From contig NZ_NISK01000001.1 in NCBI RefSeq assembly GCF_002205675.1, forward strand, positions 925,054 to 989,053: a stretch of 64,000 bases of DNA, written 5' to 3'. Position numbers and translations under genes: made by a program. This DNA is from Sphingopyxis bauzanensis. Its GTDB lineage: Bacteria; Pseudomonadota; Alphaproteobacteria; Sphingomonadales; Sphingomonadaceae. Shown here in pieces: positions 42,503 through 51,832 of the stretch. Positions within the stretch are counted from its first letter, which is position 1, and every line of letters starts with the position of its first letter. Below the pieces are notes generated by a model. That model saw only the letters and a program-made list of their open reading frames with translations. It was not told the DNA's origin and did no database searches.

Positions 42503-43498
42503 TTAAAGCCAGCCCGCCAGCTCGCGGCGCATCAGCGTCTCGAGCATCGCCATCCCGGGGGTGTCGGCATTCAGGCACGGCAGATAGGCAAAGCGACCAC
42601 CGCCCGCAGCCTCAAACTGCTCCTTGCCACGGATCGCCAGCTCTTCGAGCGTTTCCAGGCAATCGGCCGAAAAGCCGGGGGCAAAAATCGCGACGCTCTG
42701 GCCCGCCCTGCCGAACGTTTCGAGCTGGGTGTCGGTCGCGGGTTCGAGCCATTTGGCGCGGCCAAAGCGCGACTGGAACGCGACCTCGATCGGGCGGCCC
42801 ATCGCTTCGGACAGCAGCCGCGCGGTCTTGCGGCACTGGCAATGATAGGGATCGCCCAGATGGAGCGTGCGTTCGGGCATGCCGTGGAAGCTCGCGAGCA
42901 AGACATCAGGGGTGAAATCGAGCGCCGCCAGTCCCGCATCGACTGACGCCTTCAGCGCGCCGATATAGGCGGCATCGTCATGATAAGGCGGCAGATAGCG
43001 CAGCGCCGGTTGCCAGCGCAGCGTCTTCAGATGCTCACCCACCGCGTCGACCACGGTCGCGGTCGTTGCTGCGCAATATTGCGGATACATCGGCGCGATC
43101 AGGATGCGTTGGCACCCGGCGGCCATCAGCGCGTCGATTGCCGGGCCGATCGCGGGCTTGCCGTAGCGCATTGCATAAGCAACCTGCACCGCATCGCCGA
43201 ACAACGGTGGCAATGCCTCACTTTGCGCGTGGGTGATCGCGGCGAGCGGCGATCCGTTCTCGGTCCACACCTGCGCATAGGCATGGGCCGATTTTTTGGG
43301 CCGGGTGGTCAGGATAATCCCGCGCAGGATCGGCTGCCACAATATCTGCGGGATTTCGACGACGCGGCGGTCGGACAGGAACTCGGCCAGATAGCGCCGG
43401 ACCGACGGCGCATCGGGCGCGTCGGGCGTGCCAAGGTTGACGAGCAGCACGCCGATGCGGGGCGCGGCGACGGGCGGATGATTGGGGGGCAGGGTCAT
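42503..43498 (-). CDS. hemH: Ferrochelatase HemH
   Basis: A roughly 331-residue enzyme that inserts Fe2+ into protoporphyrin IX, the last step of heme synthesis. The N-terminal GVLLVNLGTPDAPDAPSVRR, the catalytic His in LLASFHGMPERTLHLGDPYH and the catalytic Glu region FQSRFGRAKWLEPATD then LAIRGKEQFEAAGG are clear. An alternative GTG start at 43522 overlaps the upstream gene stop as GTGA; neither start has an obvious ribosome site. The downstream gap 42411-42502 holds nothing notable. Confidence 0.93.
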   Translation of the reverse strand: MTLPPNHPPVAAPRIGVLLVNLGTPDAPDAPSVRRYLAEFLSDRRVVEIPQILWQPILRGIILTTRPKKSAHAYAQVWTENGSPLAAITHAQSEALPPLFGDAVQVAYAMRYGKPAIGPAIDALMAAGCQRILIAPMYPQYCAATTATVVDAVGEHLKTLRWQPALRYLPPYHDDAAYIGALKASVDAGLAALDFTPDVLLASFHGMPERTLHLGDPYHCQCRKTARLLSEAMGRPIEVAFQSRFGRAKWLEPATDTQLETFGRAGQSVAIFAPGFSADCLETLEELAIRGKEQFEAAGGGRFAYLPCLNADTPGMAMLETLMRRELAGWL

Positions 43499-43518
43499 AA
43501 GCGGTGCGCCGACGTCCG

Positions 43519-45807
43519 TCACAGCGGCTGCGCCGACAGGGGCAGGCGGCGGATGCGGCGGCCGGTCGCGGCGAACATCGCATTGGCAATCGCGGGCGCG
43601 ACGACGGGGACGGCGATTTCGCCCAGCCCGCCGGGTTCGCGGTCGCTGTCGACAAATTCGACCAATATCTGTGGGGTCTGCGACAGGCGCGGCAGGCCAA
43701 GCTGGCCCAGCTTGCGCGCGGTTGCGACGCCGCCTTCATAATCCGTGGTCGCACCGACCGCGGCGGCGAGGCCAAAGATCAGCCCACCCTCGATCTGTTG
43801 CCGCGCGACCCCCGGATTGACGAGGCGCCCGGCATCGACGACCGCGACCAGTTGTTCGACCTGCAACCCCTTGTCGCTTTGCCGCGCCGTCGCCATCAGC
43901 GCGATATGGCTGCCGCGCATGCTGTGGCATGCCAGTCCCTGCGCCGCCCCTGACAGACCGCCCTCCCAGCCGCCAAGGCTGGTCGCGGTGAGCAGGCAGC
44001 GCGCGAGCAGCGGCGCGTCGCCCAGCATCGCGATCCGGTAGGACAAGCCATCGGTCCCGGCGCGCGCCGCCATTTCATCGACGAAGCACTCGGTGAAAAA
44101 GGCGGTGTAGCTGTCGGCATTGCCGCGCCAGCGCCCGGTGGGCAGCCCGATGTCAGCGGGGCAATGGTCGACCGCGTGGTGCGGAATCGTATAGCTGCTC
44201 GCGGCGCCCTCGACCGCGGCGGCGTCGGCGCTACCGGCCGCGTCGCGCTGCGCGACATCGGCGGGGGTGTTGTCGAACAGCCGCGCGCGCACCTCGTGAC
44301 TGGTCGGCGGCACCGCGATCCGCGTCACCAGCGCGTCGATCCCGCCCGCAACATTCAATGTCGCGCTCAGCCGCGCCCGCGCCGGCGGGCGCGGCGGCAG
44401 GCGCATGATTTCTTCGGCGCGCGACCAGGCGAGCTGGATCGGGCGTTTGATCTGCAACGCGATGATCGCGGCCTGCACCGCGGCGCTATGATCCAGGCAT
44501 GCGTCGAACGATCCGCCCGCCATCATCGGGAACAGGATGACGTCGCTTGCCGCCAGCCCGGTCGCTTGAGCGATCGCATCGCGGCATTGCGCGGGCGCCT
44601 GCGTCGCGACCCAAACCCGCAGCCGCCCGCCGTCGGGGGCCGCGGTAGCGCTGCGCGTTTCGATCGGTGCATGCAGCGCGGGCGCGACGGCATATTCGAC
44701 CGCGATTCTGGTCCGCCCGGTCATCGCCTCGGCAACGTCGCCCTTGTGCGATATGCGATAGCCGCCGTCCTTCAGCGCCTGTTTCAGCGCCGCGTCGATC
44801 CGTTCGGTCGAAATCTGCGTCCCGGTGCTTTCGAACACCGGGGCAAAGCGGTCGAGCGCGCGGTTCGCCGCCCACCAGTTGCGCGCCACGGTGGCAACCC
44901 AGCGCTCGTGCGTGACGACATGGAGCAAGCCGGGCGTCGCCATGCCCGCCTTGCGATCGATGCTTTTCAGCCGCGTCGCGCCGAGCGGTCCTTGCCGGAT
45001 TGCCGCGAAAACCATGTCGGGCAGGCGGATGTCGCCGGCATAGTTGGCCGACCCGTCAATCTTGGCGGGCAGGTCGAGCCGCGTCAGTTCCTTGCCGAAA
45101 AGCGGGTCGCCGCTGCTGGCGCGATAGACGGGATCAGCGGGCGGTTCGAGCAATGCCGCGGCGGCGGCAACTTCACCGAAGCGCAGCTTTTTCTTGCCGA
45201 GGATGACGAAACCGTCCTGCGTGTCGCAGTCTTCCCAATCGGCGTCCCAGCGCGCTGCCGCGGCCATCATTAAAAGCGCGCGCGCCTGCGCCGCTGCCGC
45301 GCGGCACGGTCCCTCGAACATTCGCACCGACGAGCTGTTCGCGGTCAGCATCACCGCGTGGCGTACCGCCCACTCGCGCCGCGCCCAACTGCGCACGTCG
45401 GACACGAAATCGGGGACACCGGCGCGCGGCATGAACACCGCGCTATTCTCGTCAATCAGCAGCGTGTTGGTATAGAGCGGGCTGATCGGCGCGGTTTCGA
45501 CCGCGATTGTGCGCCAGTCGGCGCCCAGCTCGTCGGCCATAATCTGCGGGAGCAGGGTGGTGACGCCCTGGCCCATCTCGCATTGCGGGACGATGGCGCT
45601 GATATGCCCGTCGTCGCCGATCTTCAGAAAGGCATTGAAGACATGCTCGTCGGGCGCCGCGGTGACGTTCGGTTGATAATCGCGCGGCCACAGGTTCCAC
45701 GCGATCGCCAGCCCGCCCGCGGCGGTAGCGCCGACCAGCATCTGGCGGCGGCTGACATGGGGCAGCCGCGATCTATTTTTCCCAACCGTGTCGCGAATGC
45801 CCACCAT
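43519..45807 (-). CDS. Molybdopterin-binding subunit of a xanthine dehydrogenase/IorB-type oxidoreductase, Tat-exported
   Basis: A 762-residue large subunit of the molybdenum hydroxylase family, closest in layout to isoquinoline 1-oxidoreductase beta or membrane aldehyde oxidoreductases. It has a Tat signal (SRRQMLVGATAAGG), the first MPT-binding region IVPQCEMGQGVTTLLPQIMA, a central domain with LDLPAKIDGSANYAGDIRLP, and near the C-terminus the catalytic Glu in EPGGLGEIAVPVVAPAI. The usual partner, a small [2Fe-2S] subunit, and a c-type cytochrome are not adjacent, so it is an orphan here. ATG 45807 is chosen; a longer reading lacks support. Confidence 0.88.
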   Translation of the reverse strand: MVGIRDTVGKNRSRLPHVSRRQMLVGATAAGGLAIAWNLWPRDYQPNVTAAPDEHVFNAFLKIGDDGHISAIVPQCEMGQGVTTLLPQIMADELGADWRTIAVETAPISPLYTNTLLIDENSAVFMPRAGVPDFVSDVRSWARREWAVRHAVMLTANSSSVRMFEGPCRAAAAQARALLMMAAAARWDADWEDCDTQDGFVILGKKKLRFGEVAAAAALLEPPADPVYRASSGDPLFGKELTRLDLPAKIDGSANYAGDIRLPDMVFAAIRQGPLGATRLKSIDRKAGMATPGLLHVVTHERWVATVARNWWAANRALDRFAPVFESTGTQISTERIDAALKQALKDGGYRISHKGDVAEAMTGRTRIAVEYAVAPALHAPIETRSATAAPDGGRLRVWVATQAPAQCRDAIAQATGLAASDVILFPMMAGGSFDACLDHSAAVQAAIIALQIKRPIQLAWSRAEEIMRLPPRPPARARLSATLNVAGGIDALVTRIAVPPTSHEVRARLFDNTPADVAQRDAAGSADAAAVEGAASSYTIPHHAVDHCPADIGLPTGRWRGNADSYTAFFTECFVDEMAARAGTDGLSYRIAMLGDAPLLARCLLTATSLGGWEGGLSGAAQGLACHSMRGSHIALMATARQSDKGLQVEQLVAVVDAGRLVNPGVARQQIEGGLIFGLAAAVGATTDYEGGVATARKLGQLGLPRLSQTPQILVEFVDSDREPGGLGEIAVPVVAPAIANAMFAATGRRIRRLPLSAQPL

Positions 45808-45879
45808 CGCCGACGCTGATAAGCGGGGCGAGTCGCGAGGGCAAAGGCTTTTGGTGGATATCGAAGCCCAACCCCCTTT

Positions 45880-45964
45880 CGTCATTGCGAGCGTAGCGAA
45901 GCAATCCAGGGCGGTTTACGCAGGCTCTCGATTGTCGCGTTGCCTTCGGCTCCTCGCAATGACG
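45880..45964. repeat. REP-like palindromic element (CGTCATTGCGAG type)
   Basis: An 85-bp intergenic element bounded by a perfect 12-bp inverted repeat, CGTCATTGCGAG and CTCGCAATGACG. Inside is GCGTAGCGAAGCAATCCAGG and GTTGCCTTCGGCTCCTCGC. This belongs to a widespread short repeat family in bacterial genomes. Its cruciform potential could separate the transcripts on either side. Confidence 0.85.
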
Positions 45965-45974
45965 TGGTTAAGGC

Positions 45975-46571
45975 CTACCACCCCCAGGGCGCCGGTGGCG
46001 GGGCAACCGGCTGGCGGTAATCGAAGGTCACGCGAAAATCGCGGCCGTCGCGGCTCAGGCCGTAGGTAAAACCGTCGGGCGTTGTTTGGACCGACCAAAT
46101 GTTGGTGTTCGACACGCTGCGTCCGGTGCGGGTGAACAGCGCGATCGATTCGGCGTCGACGGGGAAGGTCTGGCGCGCCGCCGTCCCCGCGTCGGCGGTA
46201 TCGCCGCCGTACATCGTCAGCTCGTCCTTGCTGCCGTCGGTGTGGCGATGGTCGTGCTTGAGGCGCAGGCCGGTGGCGGTGCGGGTGATGATCCAGGTTC
46301 GCGAGCGGTCCCAGCTGCCATCGGGGCCGAGGCCGTCGATGTGAAAGGGAATTTCGATGCGGTCGGGCGTACAGCTGCGGACGTGCATAACCATCGCTTT
46401 GCCGCGCATATCGGCATCGGCCTCCTGCGAACTGGCCAGTTTACCCGCGTAAGCCTTGCCGCAGTGGGCGGTCAGCGCGGCAAAAAACGCATCCTGCGGG
46501 CCGCTGGCGGCGGGGGTCGTCGCGCAGCCCGTCAGGGTGATCGCAGCGACAAAGGTCAGCGCGGTCTTCAT
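45975..46571 (-). CDS. Small lipoprotein of unknown function
   Basis: A 198-residue protein with a lipoprotein signal (FVAAITLTGC, Cys at residue 15). A conserved-looking body contains FFAALTAHCGKAYAGKL, SCTPDRIEIPFHIDGLGPDG, TATGLRLKHDHRHTDGSKD and FDYRQPVAPPPAPWGW. I do not recognise a family function. The start at 46571 overlaps the CoA-binding protein stop (ATGA), so the two are transcribed together. The final PPPAPWGW tail is typical of secreted sphingomonad proteins that I cannot name. Confidence 0.78.
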   Translation of the reverse strand: MKTALTFVAAITLTGCATTPAASGPQDAFFAALTAHCGKAYAGKLASSQEADADMRGKAMVMHVRSCTPDRIEIPFHIDGLGPDGSWDRSRTWIITRTATGLRLKHDHRHTDGSKDELTMYGGDTADAGTAARQTFPVDAESIALFTRTGRSVSNTNIWSVQTTPDGFTYGLSRDGRDFRVTFDYRQPVAPPPAPWGW

Positions 46572-46990
46572 TTCAGTAGCCCCAGGCGCGGAATTTCGAT
46601 CTTCGGACAGCGGTCCATGACCACCACCAGCCCCGCTGAATCGGCGCGCTTCGCGGCGGCGTGGTTGATCACGCCCAGCTGCATCCACACGGCCTTGGCA
46701 CCATGGACGATCGCTTCGTCGACCGCCGTCCCGGCATCCTCGCTGTTGCGGAAGATATCGATGAGTTCGGCGGGCGGTTCGACATCGGCGAGGGTCGCGA
46801 CGACTGGGGCGCCATGGATCGTCGCGCCGGCATGGCCCGGATTGACCGCGATCACATTATGACCCTGCGCGACCAGAAAGGCGAGGACGCCGTTCGATGC
46901 GCGCGCCGGGTTGGGCGAGGCGCCGACCACCGCGATGCGCCGTTTTTCCCCCAGCAGCTCGCGAATTTCGCCTTCGTTGTTGATCGCCAT
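46568..46990 (-). CDS. CoA-binding domain protein (YccU family)
   Basis: A 140-residue Rossmann-fold protein. The nucleotide loop reads IAVVGASPNPARASNG, followed by GHNVIAVNPGHAGATIHGAP and the end WMQLGVINHAAAKRADSAGL then VVVMDRCPKIE. The fold is that of the CoA-binding domain of succinyl-CoA synthetase; the stand-alone YccU family has no fixed role. It is 6 bp downstream of the mrp/apbC gene and overlaps the lipoprotein gene, forming a three-gene minus-strand operon. Confidence 0.88.
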   Translation of the reverse strand: MAINNEGEIRELLGEKRRIAVVGASPNPARASNGVLAFLVAQGHNVIAVNPGHAGATIHGAPVVATLADVEPPAELIDIFRNSEDAGTAVDEAIVHGAKAVWMQLGVINHAAAKRADSAGLVVVMDRCPKIEIPRLGLLK

Positions 46991-46996
46991 ATCCTG

Positions 46997-47986
46997 TTAC
47001 CCCTGTTTGCGCGCGTGCAGCCAATCGCCGACTTTTGCCGCTATCGCATGGAACGGCTCGCCCGCCGGGTCGGTTCCGGCGGCGGGCGGCACCCCGCCGT
47101 CGCTCGCCAGCCGGATGCCCATCGATAGTGGGACGCGGCCGAGGAAGTCGAGGCCCATCGTCTGGGCCGCCGCCTCGGCGCCGCCGCTGCCGAACGGATC
47201 GCTGACTTCACCGCAATGCGGGCAGGCATAGCCCGCCATATTCTCGACCAGCCCGATGATCGGCACGTCGGCCTGTTCGAACAGGCTGATCGCGCGCGTC
47301 GCGTCCATCAACGCCAGATCCTGCGGCGTCGATACGATCACCGCGCCCGCGGGCTTGTGCTTCTGGATCATGGTCAGCTGGACGTCGCCGGTGCCCGGCG
47401 GCAGGTCAACGATCAGCGTGTCGATCTCGCCCCAGCTGGCATCGACCAATTGCTCCAGCGCCTTGCCCGCCATCGGCCCGCGCCAGGCGATCGCCTGCCC
47501 GGGCGCCGCGATCTGCCCGGTCGACAGCATCGGCACGCCATAAGCATTGGGAACGGGGATCAGTTTCGATCCGCGCGATTCGGGTTTGACGCCTTCGCTG
47601 TCCATCAGGCGGGGCTGCGACGGGCCATAGATATCGGCGTCGACCAGCCCGACCTTGACCCCGCGCCGCTGCAGCGCGACCGCGAGGTTGGCGGCGAGGG
47701 TCGATTTGCCGACCCCGCCCTTGCCGCTGCCGACCGCGATGATCGTCATCGTCTTTTTCTCGGCGGTCATCGCGATGCGAACCTCGCTGACCCCCGCTAC
47801 GGCGAGCAGGCCGGCGCGCAATTTGTCCCCGAGCGGTTGGCGATCCTCGACCGCCAGCCCCGACACGTCGAGCACCACCGCCAACAGTCCGTTATCGTCG
47901 AGCAATCGCAACCCCGATGTCCGGCCATCGCTCAGCGTGGCGGCGGCGGCGGTCAGGCGGGCGATGTCGGTGCTTTGGTCGGTCAT
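46997..47986 (-). CDS. apbC: Mrp/ApbC-type iron-sulfur cluster carrier ATPase
   Basis: A 329-residue P-loop protein of the Mrp/NBP35 family that delivers iron-sulfur clusters to target proteins. A short N-terminal MIP18-like (DUF59-type) region precedes the deviant Walker A GSGKGGVGKSTLAANLAVAL. DADIYGPSQPRLM, LIVDLPPGTGDVQLTM and the CxxC pair in GYACPHCGEVS complete the signature. ATG 47986 begins MTDQSTDIARL; an upstream start is possible but adds an unconvincing leader. Confidence 0.92.
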   Translation of the reverse strand: MTDQSTDIARLTAAAATLSDGRTSGLRLLDDNGLLAVVLDVSGLAVEDRQPLGDKLRAGLLAVAGVSEVRIAMTAEKKTMTIIAVGSGKGGVGKSTLAANLAVALQRRGVKVGLVDADIYGPSQPRLMDSEGVKPESRGSKLIPVPNAYGVPMLSTGQIAAPGQAIAWRGPMAGKALEQLVDASWGEIDTLIVDLPPGTGDVQLTMIQKHKPAGAVIVSTPQDLALMDATRAISLFEQADVPIIGLVENMAGYACPHCGEVSDPFGSGGAEAAAQTMGLDFLGRVPLSMGIRLASDGGVPPAAGTDPAGEPFHAIAAKVGDWLHARKQG

Positions 47987-48077
47987 GTCCGCGGCAGATA
48001 GGCATGCGCGGATCAATTGCCACCCATTTTCGCGCGCACCCCCTGTTAATCGCGCGCGCCGCCCCTATAAAAGCCTT

Positions 48078-49241
48078 ATGAACGATAATATCGACGGCAA
48101 CATCGGACGCCGCAGCCCGAGAGGATTGCGGCAATTTTTCGAGGCGATCAGCCTGATGGCGAACAGCCCGTGGGGCAATGGCCCCAAGGGCGGTGACGGT
48201 GACGGTTCGGGGGATGGCAAAAAGCCTGGCCCGCGCAACCCGTGGGTCACCCCCGACCCGATCGACATCAACCGCGGGCGCAAGCCGCGCGGTCCTTCGG
48301 CGCTCGACGAGCTGCTGCGCAAGGGTCGGGGCGGCTTCGGCGGCGGCGGATCCGGCGGCGGCAGCCAGTTCGATCTGGGCGATTCGGCGAAATTCTGGAA
48401 ATGGGGCGTGCTCGCGGCGGCCGTGCTGTGGGTGATCTTTTCCTCCTTCCACATCGTGCCGCCGGAAAAGGAAGGCGTGATTACCCGCCTCGGCAGCTAT
48501 TCGCGCACCGCCGGTCCGGGCGTAAAGCTGACCTGGCCGGCGCCGATCGAGCGCATCCGGCTGGAAGACGTTCGCGCCATCCGCACCATGGCGGTCGGTT
48601 CGCCCAATGCGACCGACGAGAATTTCGTGCTGACCCGCGATCAGAGCCTGATCGATCTTGCTTATGAAGTGCGCTGGTCGGTGCGCGATCCCGAGCTATT
48701 CTTTTTCCAGCTGTCCGATCCCGAAGGCACGATCCGCGAAGTCGCCGAAAGTTCGATGCGCGCGACCGTTGCCAACTTCAACCTGACCGACGCGATTGGT
48801 CCGGGCCGTGTCGAGATCGAGGCGCAGGTGCAGCAACGTATGCAGGATCTGCTCAACCAGTATCGCGCCGGCGTGTCGATTCAGGGCATCGCGATCCGCC
48901 AAGCCGATCCGCCGAGCCAGGTCGACGAAGCGTTCAAGGAAGTCACCGCCGCGCTGCAGGAACGCGAATCGGCGATCAACCTGTCGCGCGCTTATCAGCA
49001 GCAGGTGCTGGAACGCGCCCGCGGCGATACCGCGGCGTTCGACCAGATTTACGAACAATATCGGCTGGCGCCGGGGGTGACCCGCAAGCGGCTTTATTAT
49101 GAAACGATGGAGAATGTGTTGTCGAATGTCGACAAGACCGTCGTCGAAGCGCGCGGGGTAACTCCCTATCTGCCGCTCAACGAGGTCCAGAAACGGATTC
49201 CCGCCACCCCGCCCGCTGCGGCGACGAAGGGAGGCGAATGA
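48078..49241 (+). CDS. hflK: FtsH protease modulator HflK
   Basis: A 387-residue SPFH-domain membrane protein that, with HflC, forms the cage around FtsH. A Gly/Asp/Lys-rich N-terminal tail precedes one transmembrane helix (WGVLAAAVLWVIFSSFHIV), then the SPFH domain starting PPEKEGVITRLGSYSRTAGP and a coiled-coil region. The typical MANSPWGNG start lies at 48156; the upstream ATG 48078 extends it by 26 residues. A TATAAA about 10 bp upstream of 48078 may be a -10, in which case the start at 48156 would be more likely. The stop overlaps hflC. Confidence 0.92.
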   Translation: MNDNIDGNIGRRSPRGLRQFFEAISLMANSPWGNGPKGGDGDGSGDGKKPGPRNPWVTPDPIDINRGRKPRGPSALDELLRKGRGGFGGGGSGGGSQFDLGDSAKFWKWGVLAAAVLWVIFSSFHIVPPEKEGVITRLGSYSRTAGPGVKLTWPAPIERIRLEDVRAIRTMAVGSPNATDENFVLTRDQSLIDLAYEVRWSVRDPELFFFQLSDPEGTIREVAESSMRATVANFNLTDAIGPGRVEIEAQVQQRMQDLLNQYRAGVSIQGIAIRQADPPSQVDEAFKEVTAALQERESAINLSRAYQQQVLERARGDTAAFDQIYEQYRLAPGVTRKRLYYETMENVLSNVDKTVVEARGVTPYLPLNEVQKRIPATPPAAATKGGE

Positions 49242-50092
49242 TGTTTAGTTCGCTTACGCAGAACCCGGTGCGCCTGCTCGTTGGGGCCGTCGCGCTGCTC
49301 GTCATTCTGTCGCAGTCGCTGGCGATCGTCCCCGAGGACCGGCAGGCGCTGATCCTGCGCTTCGGTGAAATCGAGCGCACCGTGAACCGTTACAAGCCGA
49401 ACGAAGAGTTCGGCAGCTCGGGCGCCGGCCTCGTGCTGCGCGTGCCGTTCACCGACGGCATCCAATATATCGACAAGCGGATCATGGGCGTGAACATGGA
49501 ACGCCAGCAGGTGCTGTCGACCGACCAGCAGCGCTTGCAGGTCGACGCCTTTGCGCGCTTCCGCATCACCAACCCGGTGCGTATGTACACCGCGATCCGC
49601 ACCGAGGAGCGGTTGCAGCAACAGCTCGCGACGATCCTGGGTTCGTCGCTGCGCAACGAGCTCGGCAAGCGCACCTTTGCCACCCTGCTCTCGCCCGAGC
49701 GCGGCGCGGTGATGGATAATATCCAGGTCGCGCTCAACCGTGAGGCGAATAAATATGGCGCCGAGGTCATCGACGTGCGGATCAAGCGCGCCGACCTGCC
49801 CGAAGGCGCGACGCTTGAGGCCGCGTACAACCGCATGCGCACGGCGCGTCAGCAGGAAGCGACCGCGATCCGTGCCGAAGGGCAAAAGGAAGCGCAGATC
49901 ATCCGCGGTAACGCCGATGGTGAAGCCGCGCGAATCTATGCCGCCAGCTTTGGCAAGGATCCCGAATTCTACGACTTCTATCGCGCCATGCAAAGCTATC
50001 GCCAGACCTTCCTGGGCGAAAACAACCAGGGCGGGACGTCGATTATCATGTCGCCCGACAATGAATATCTGAAGCGTTTCAGCGGCGGTTGA
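49238..50092 (+). CDS. hflC: FtsH protease modulator HflC
   Basis: A 284-residue partner of HflK. It has an N-terminal transmembrane helix (VRLLVGAVALLVILSQSLAI), an SPFH domain (VPEDRQALILRFGEIERTVN, GIQYIDKRIMGVNMERQQVL) and an Arg/Glu-rich coiled coil ending with GTSIIMSPDNEYLKRFSGG. GGGAGG precedes the paired ATGs at 49238 and 49241. It overlaps hflK by 4 bp, and degP follows, grouping three membrane-quality-control genes. Confidence 0.94.
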   Translation: MMFSSLTQNPVRLLVGAVALLVILSQSLAIVPEDRQALILRFGEIERTVNRYKPNEEFGSSGAGLVLRVPFTDGIQYIDKRIMGVNMERQQVLSTDQQRLQVDAFARFRITNPVRMYTAIRTEERLQQQLATILGSSLRNELGKRTFATLLSPERGAVMDNIQVALNREANKYGAEVIDVRIKRADLPEGATLEAAYNRMRTARQQEATAIRAEGQKEAQIIRGNADGEAARIYAASFGKDPEFYDFYRAMQSYRQTFLGENNQGGTSIIMSPDNEYLKRFSGG

Positions 50093-50219
50093 TACGATCC
50101 GGCGCGCCGGTGAATGGAACCGAAAGCGCCCGTTCATGTTCAATTGGCGTTCAGCCGCCTCGCCGCAGACAATCGCGGCCGGGGTAGTGAGTTTTTCGAA
50201 GAGAAGAGGATTTTCGATC

Positions 50220-51713
50220 GTGCGTTATGTTTATGGCATCACTTCGGCCTTGCTGGCGGGTGGCACCGCGCTGGCGCTGGTCACCCAATCCCCTGTTGGC
50301 GCACAGGTCGCGCAGAACGAGCAGAGCGAAATTGCCAAGGTTGTGCCGCGTTCGGGGGCGCCCGAAAGCTTTGCCGATCTGGTCGAACAGCTGCAGCCCG
50401 CGGTGGTCAATATCTCGACCAAGCAGAATGTCACGCTGGGTGTCCGACTCAACCCCTTTGCCGGGACGCGCGAACCGATCACGCAGGAACAGCAGGGCGG
50501 CGGCTCGGGCTTCCTGATCTCGGCCGACGGCTATATCGTCACCAACAACCATGTGATTTCGGGCGGCCCGCGCGGCGAGGCCGTCAACGAAGTCACGGTG
50601 ATCCTGACCAATCAGAAGGAATATCGCGCGACGATCGTTGGCCGCGACGCCGCGTCCGATCTCGCGTTGCTCAAGATCGACGCGACCCGTTTGCCGTTCG
50701 TTAAGTTCGCCGACGGTGGCACCGCGCGCGTCGGCGATTGGGTGGTGGCGATCGGTAACCCGCTGGGCCTCGGCTCGACCGTGACCGCGGGCATCATCTC
50801 GGCTTTGCAGCGCAACATCGGCCAAGGCGGCGCTTATGACCGTTATATCCAGACCGATACGGCGATCAATCGTGGTAACTCGGGCGGGCCATTGTTCGAT
50901 TTGCAGGGCAATGTCGTCGGCATCAACAATATGCTGATCTCGCCTGTCGGCGCCAATATCGGCGTCAACTTCGCGATCCCCGCCGACGCGGCGATTCCGG
51001 TGATCAACGCGTTGCGTGCGGGCGAAAAGGTTCAGCGCGGCTATCTCGGCATCGGCATCGCGCCGGTCGACGAGGATCTGGCGGCTGCGCTCGGCCTCCC
51101 CAAGGATCGCGGCGAGTTCATCCAGCGCGTCGAACCCGGTCAGGCGGGCGAAAAGGCGGGCCTCAAGCGCGGCGACGTCGTGACCAAGGTCAATGGCCGC
51201 GAAGTCACGCCGCAGCAGACTTTGTCCTATATCGTGTCGAACACCAAGCCGGGGACGCGCATCCCGCTCGAGATCATTCGCGACGGCAAGCCGATGACGC
51301 TCAACGTCCTGGTTGGCACCCGTCCGCCCGAGGAAGAACTGGCCGGCAGTACCTTTGACCCTGAAGCGGAGCAGACCGAGCCCGAGGATCCGACTGGCGC
51401 CGCCGACAAGGCGATCCAGGAATCGCTCGGCCTCGCGGTGCAGGTCGTCACCCCCGACATCGCGCGCGCGGTCGGGGTCGATGCCGGAACCAAAGGACTG
51501 GTGATCGGCGCTGCGTCGGCGAACAGCGACGCGGGCCGCAAAGGCCTGCGCCGCGGCGACGTCATCCTCAGCGCCAACCGCACGCCGGTGGCGACCAGCG
51601 AAGCGCTAGCCAAGGCCGTTGCCGATGCGAAGCGGGCAGGCCGCGACGCGGTGCTGCTTGAAATTTTGCGTCGTGGTAATCCGTCGGCGTTTATCGCGGT
51701 CCGGTTGAAATAA
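50220..51713 (+). CDS. degP: Do-family periplasmic serine endoprotease (DegP/HtrA type)
   Basis: A 497-residue trypsin-like protease and chaperone for misfolded envelope proteins. A signal-like segment (GITSALLAGGTALALVTQ) is followed by the protease domain with His111 in VTNNHVIS, Asp in ASDLALLKID and Ser in GNSGGPLFD. Two PDZ domains follow (RGYLGIGIAPVDEDLAAALG, and from QVVTPDIARAVGVDAGTKG). I chose GTG 50220, which has AGAAGAGGA upstream; an ATG at 50136 would add 28 residues before the signal. Its neighbours hflK/hflC work on membrane protein turnover. Confidence 0.93.
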   Translation: MRYVYGITSALLAGGTALALVTQSPVGAQVAQNEQSEIAKVVPRSGAPESFADLVEQLQPAVVNISTKQNVTLGVRLNPFAGTREPITQEQQGGGSGFLISADGYIVTNNHVISGGPRGEAVNEVTVILTNQKEYRATIVGRDAASDLALLKIDATRLPFVKFADGGTARVGDWVVAIGNPLGLGSTVTAGIISALQRNIGQGGAYDRYIQTDTAINRGNSGGPLFDLQGNVVGINNMLISPVGANIGVNFAIPADAAIPVINALRAGEKVQRGYLGIGIAPVDEDLAAALGLPKDRGEFIQRVEPGQAGEKAGLKRGDVVTKVNGREVTPQQTLSYIVSNTKPGTRIPLEIIRDGKPMTLNVLVGTRPPEEELAGSTFDPEAEQTEPEDPTGAADKAIQESLGLAVQVVTPDIARAVGVDAGTKGLVIGAASANSDAGRKGLRRGDVILSANRTPVATSEALAKAVADAKRAGRDAVLLEILRRGNPSAFIAVRLK

Positions 51714-51739
51714 GCCTCGGCATCTTTGCTTCTCGAAAG

Positions 51740-51775
51740 GGCGCCGCGACCACCCGGTCCGGCGCGCTTTTTATT
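51740..51775 (+). terminator. Rho-independent terminator after degP
   Basis: GCGCCG (51741-51746) pairs with CGGCGC (51760-51765), extended inside by GACC/GGTC with one bulged C, and is followed by GCTTTTTATTT. This is the clearest terminator in the window and closes the hflK-hflC-degP unit. Confidence 0.75.
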
Positions 51776-51832
51776 TGCGCGCTGCCGCATATGTTCCTAT
51801 TTTGTTCTTACCTTAATGAGTCGGGAGGATGA

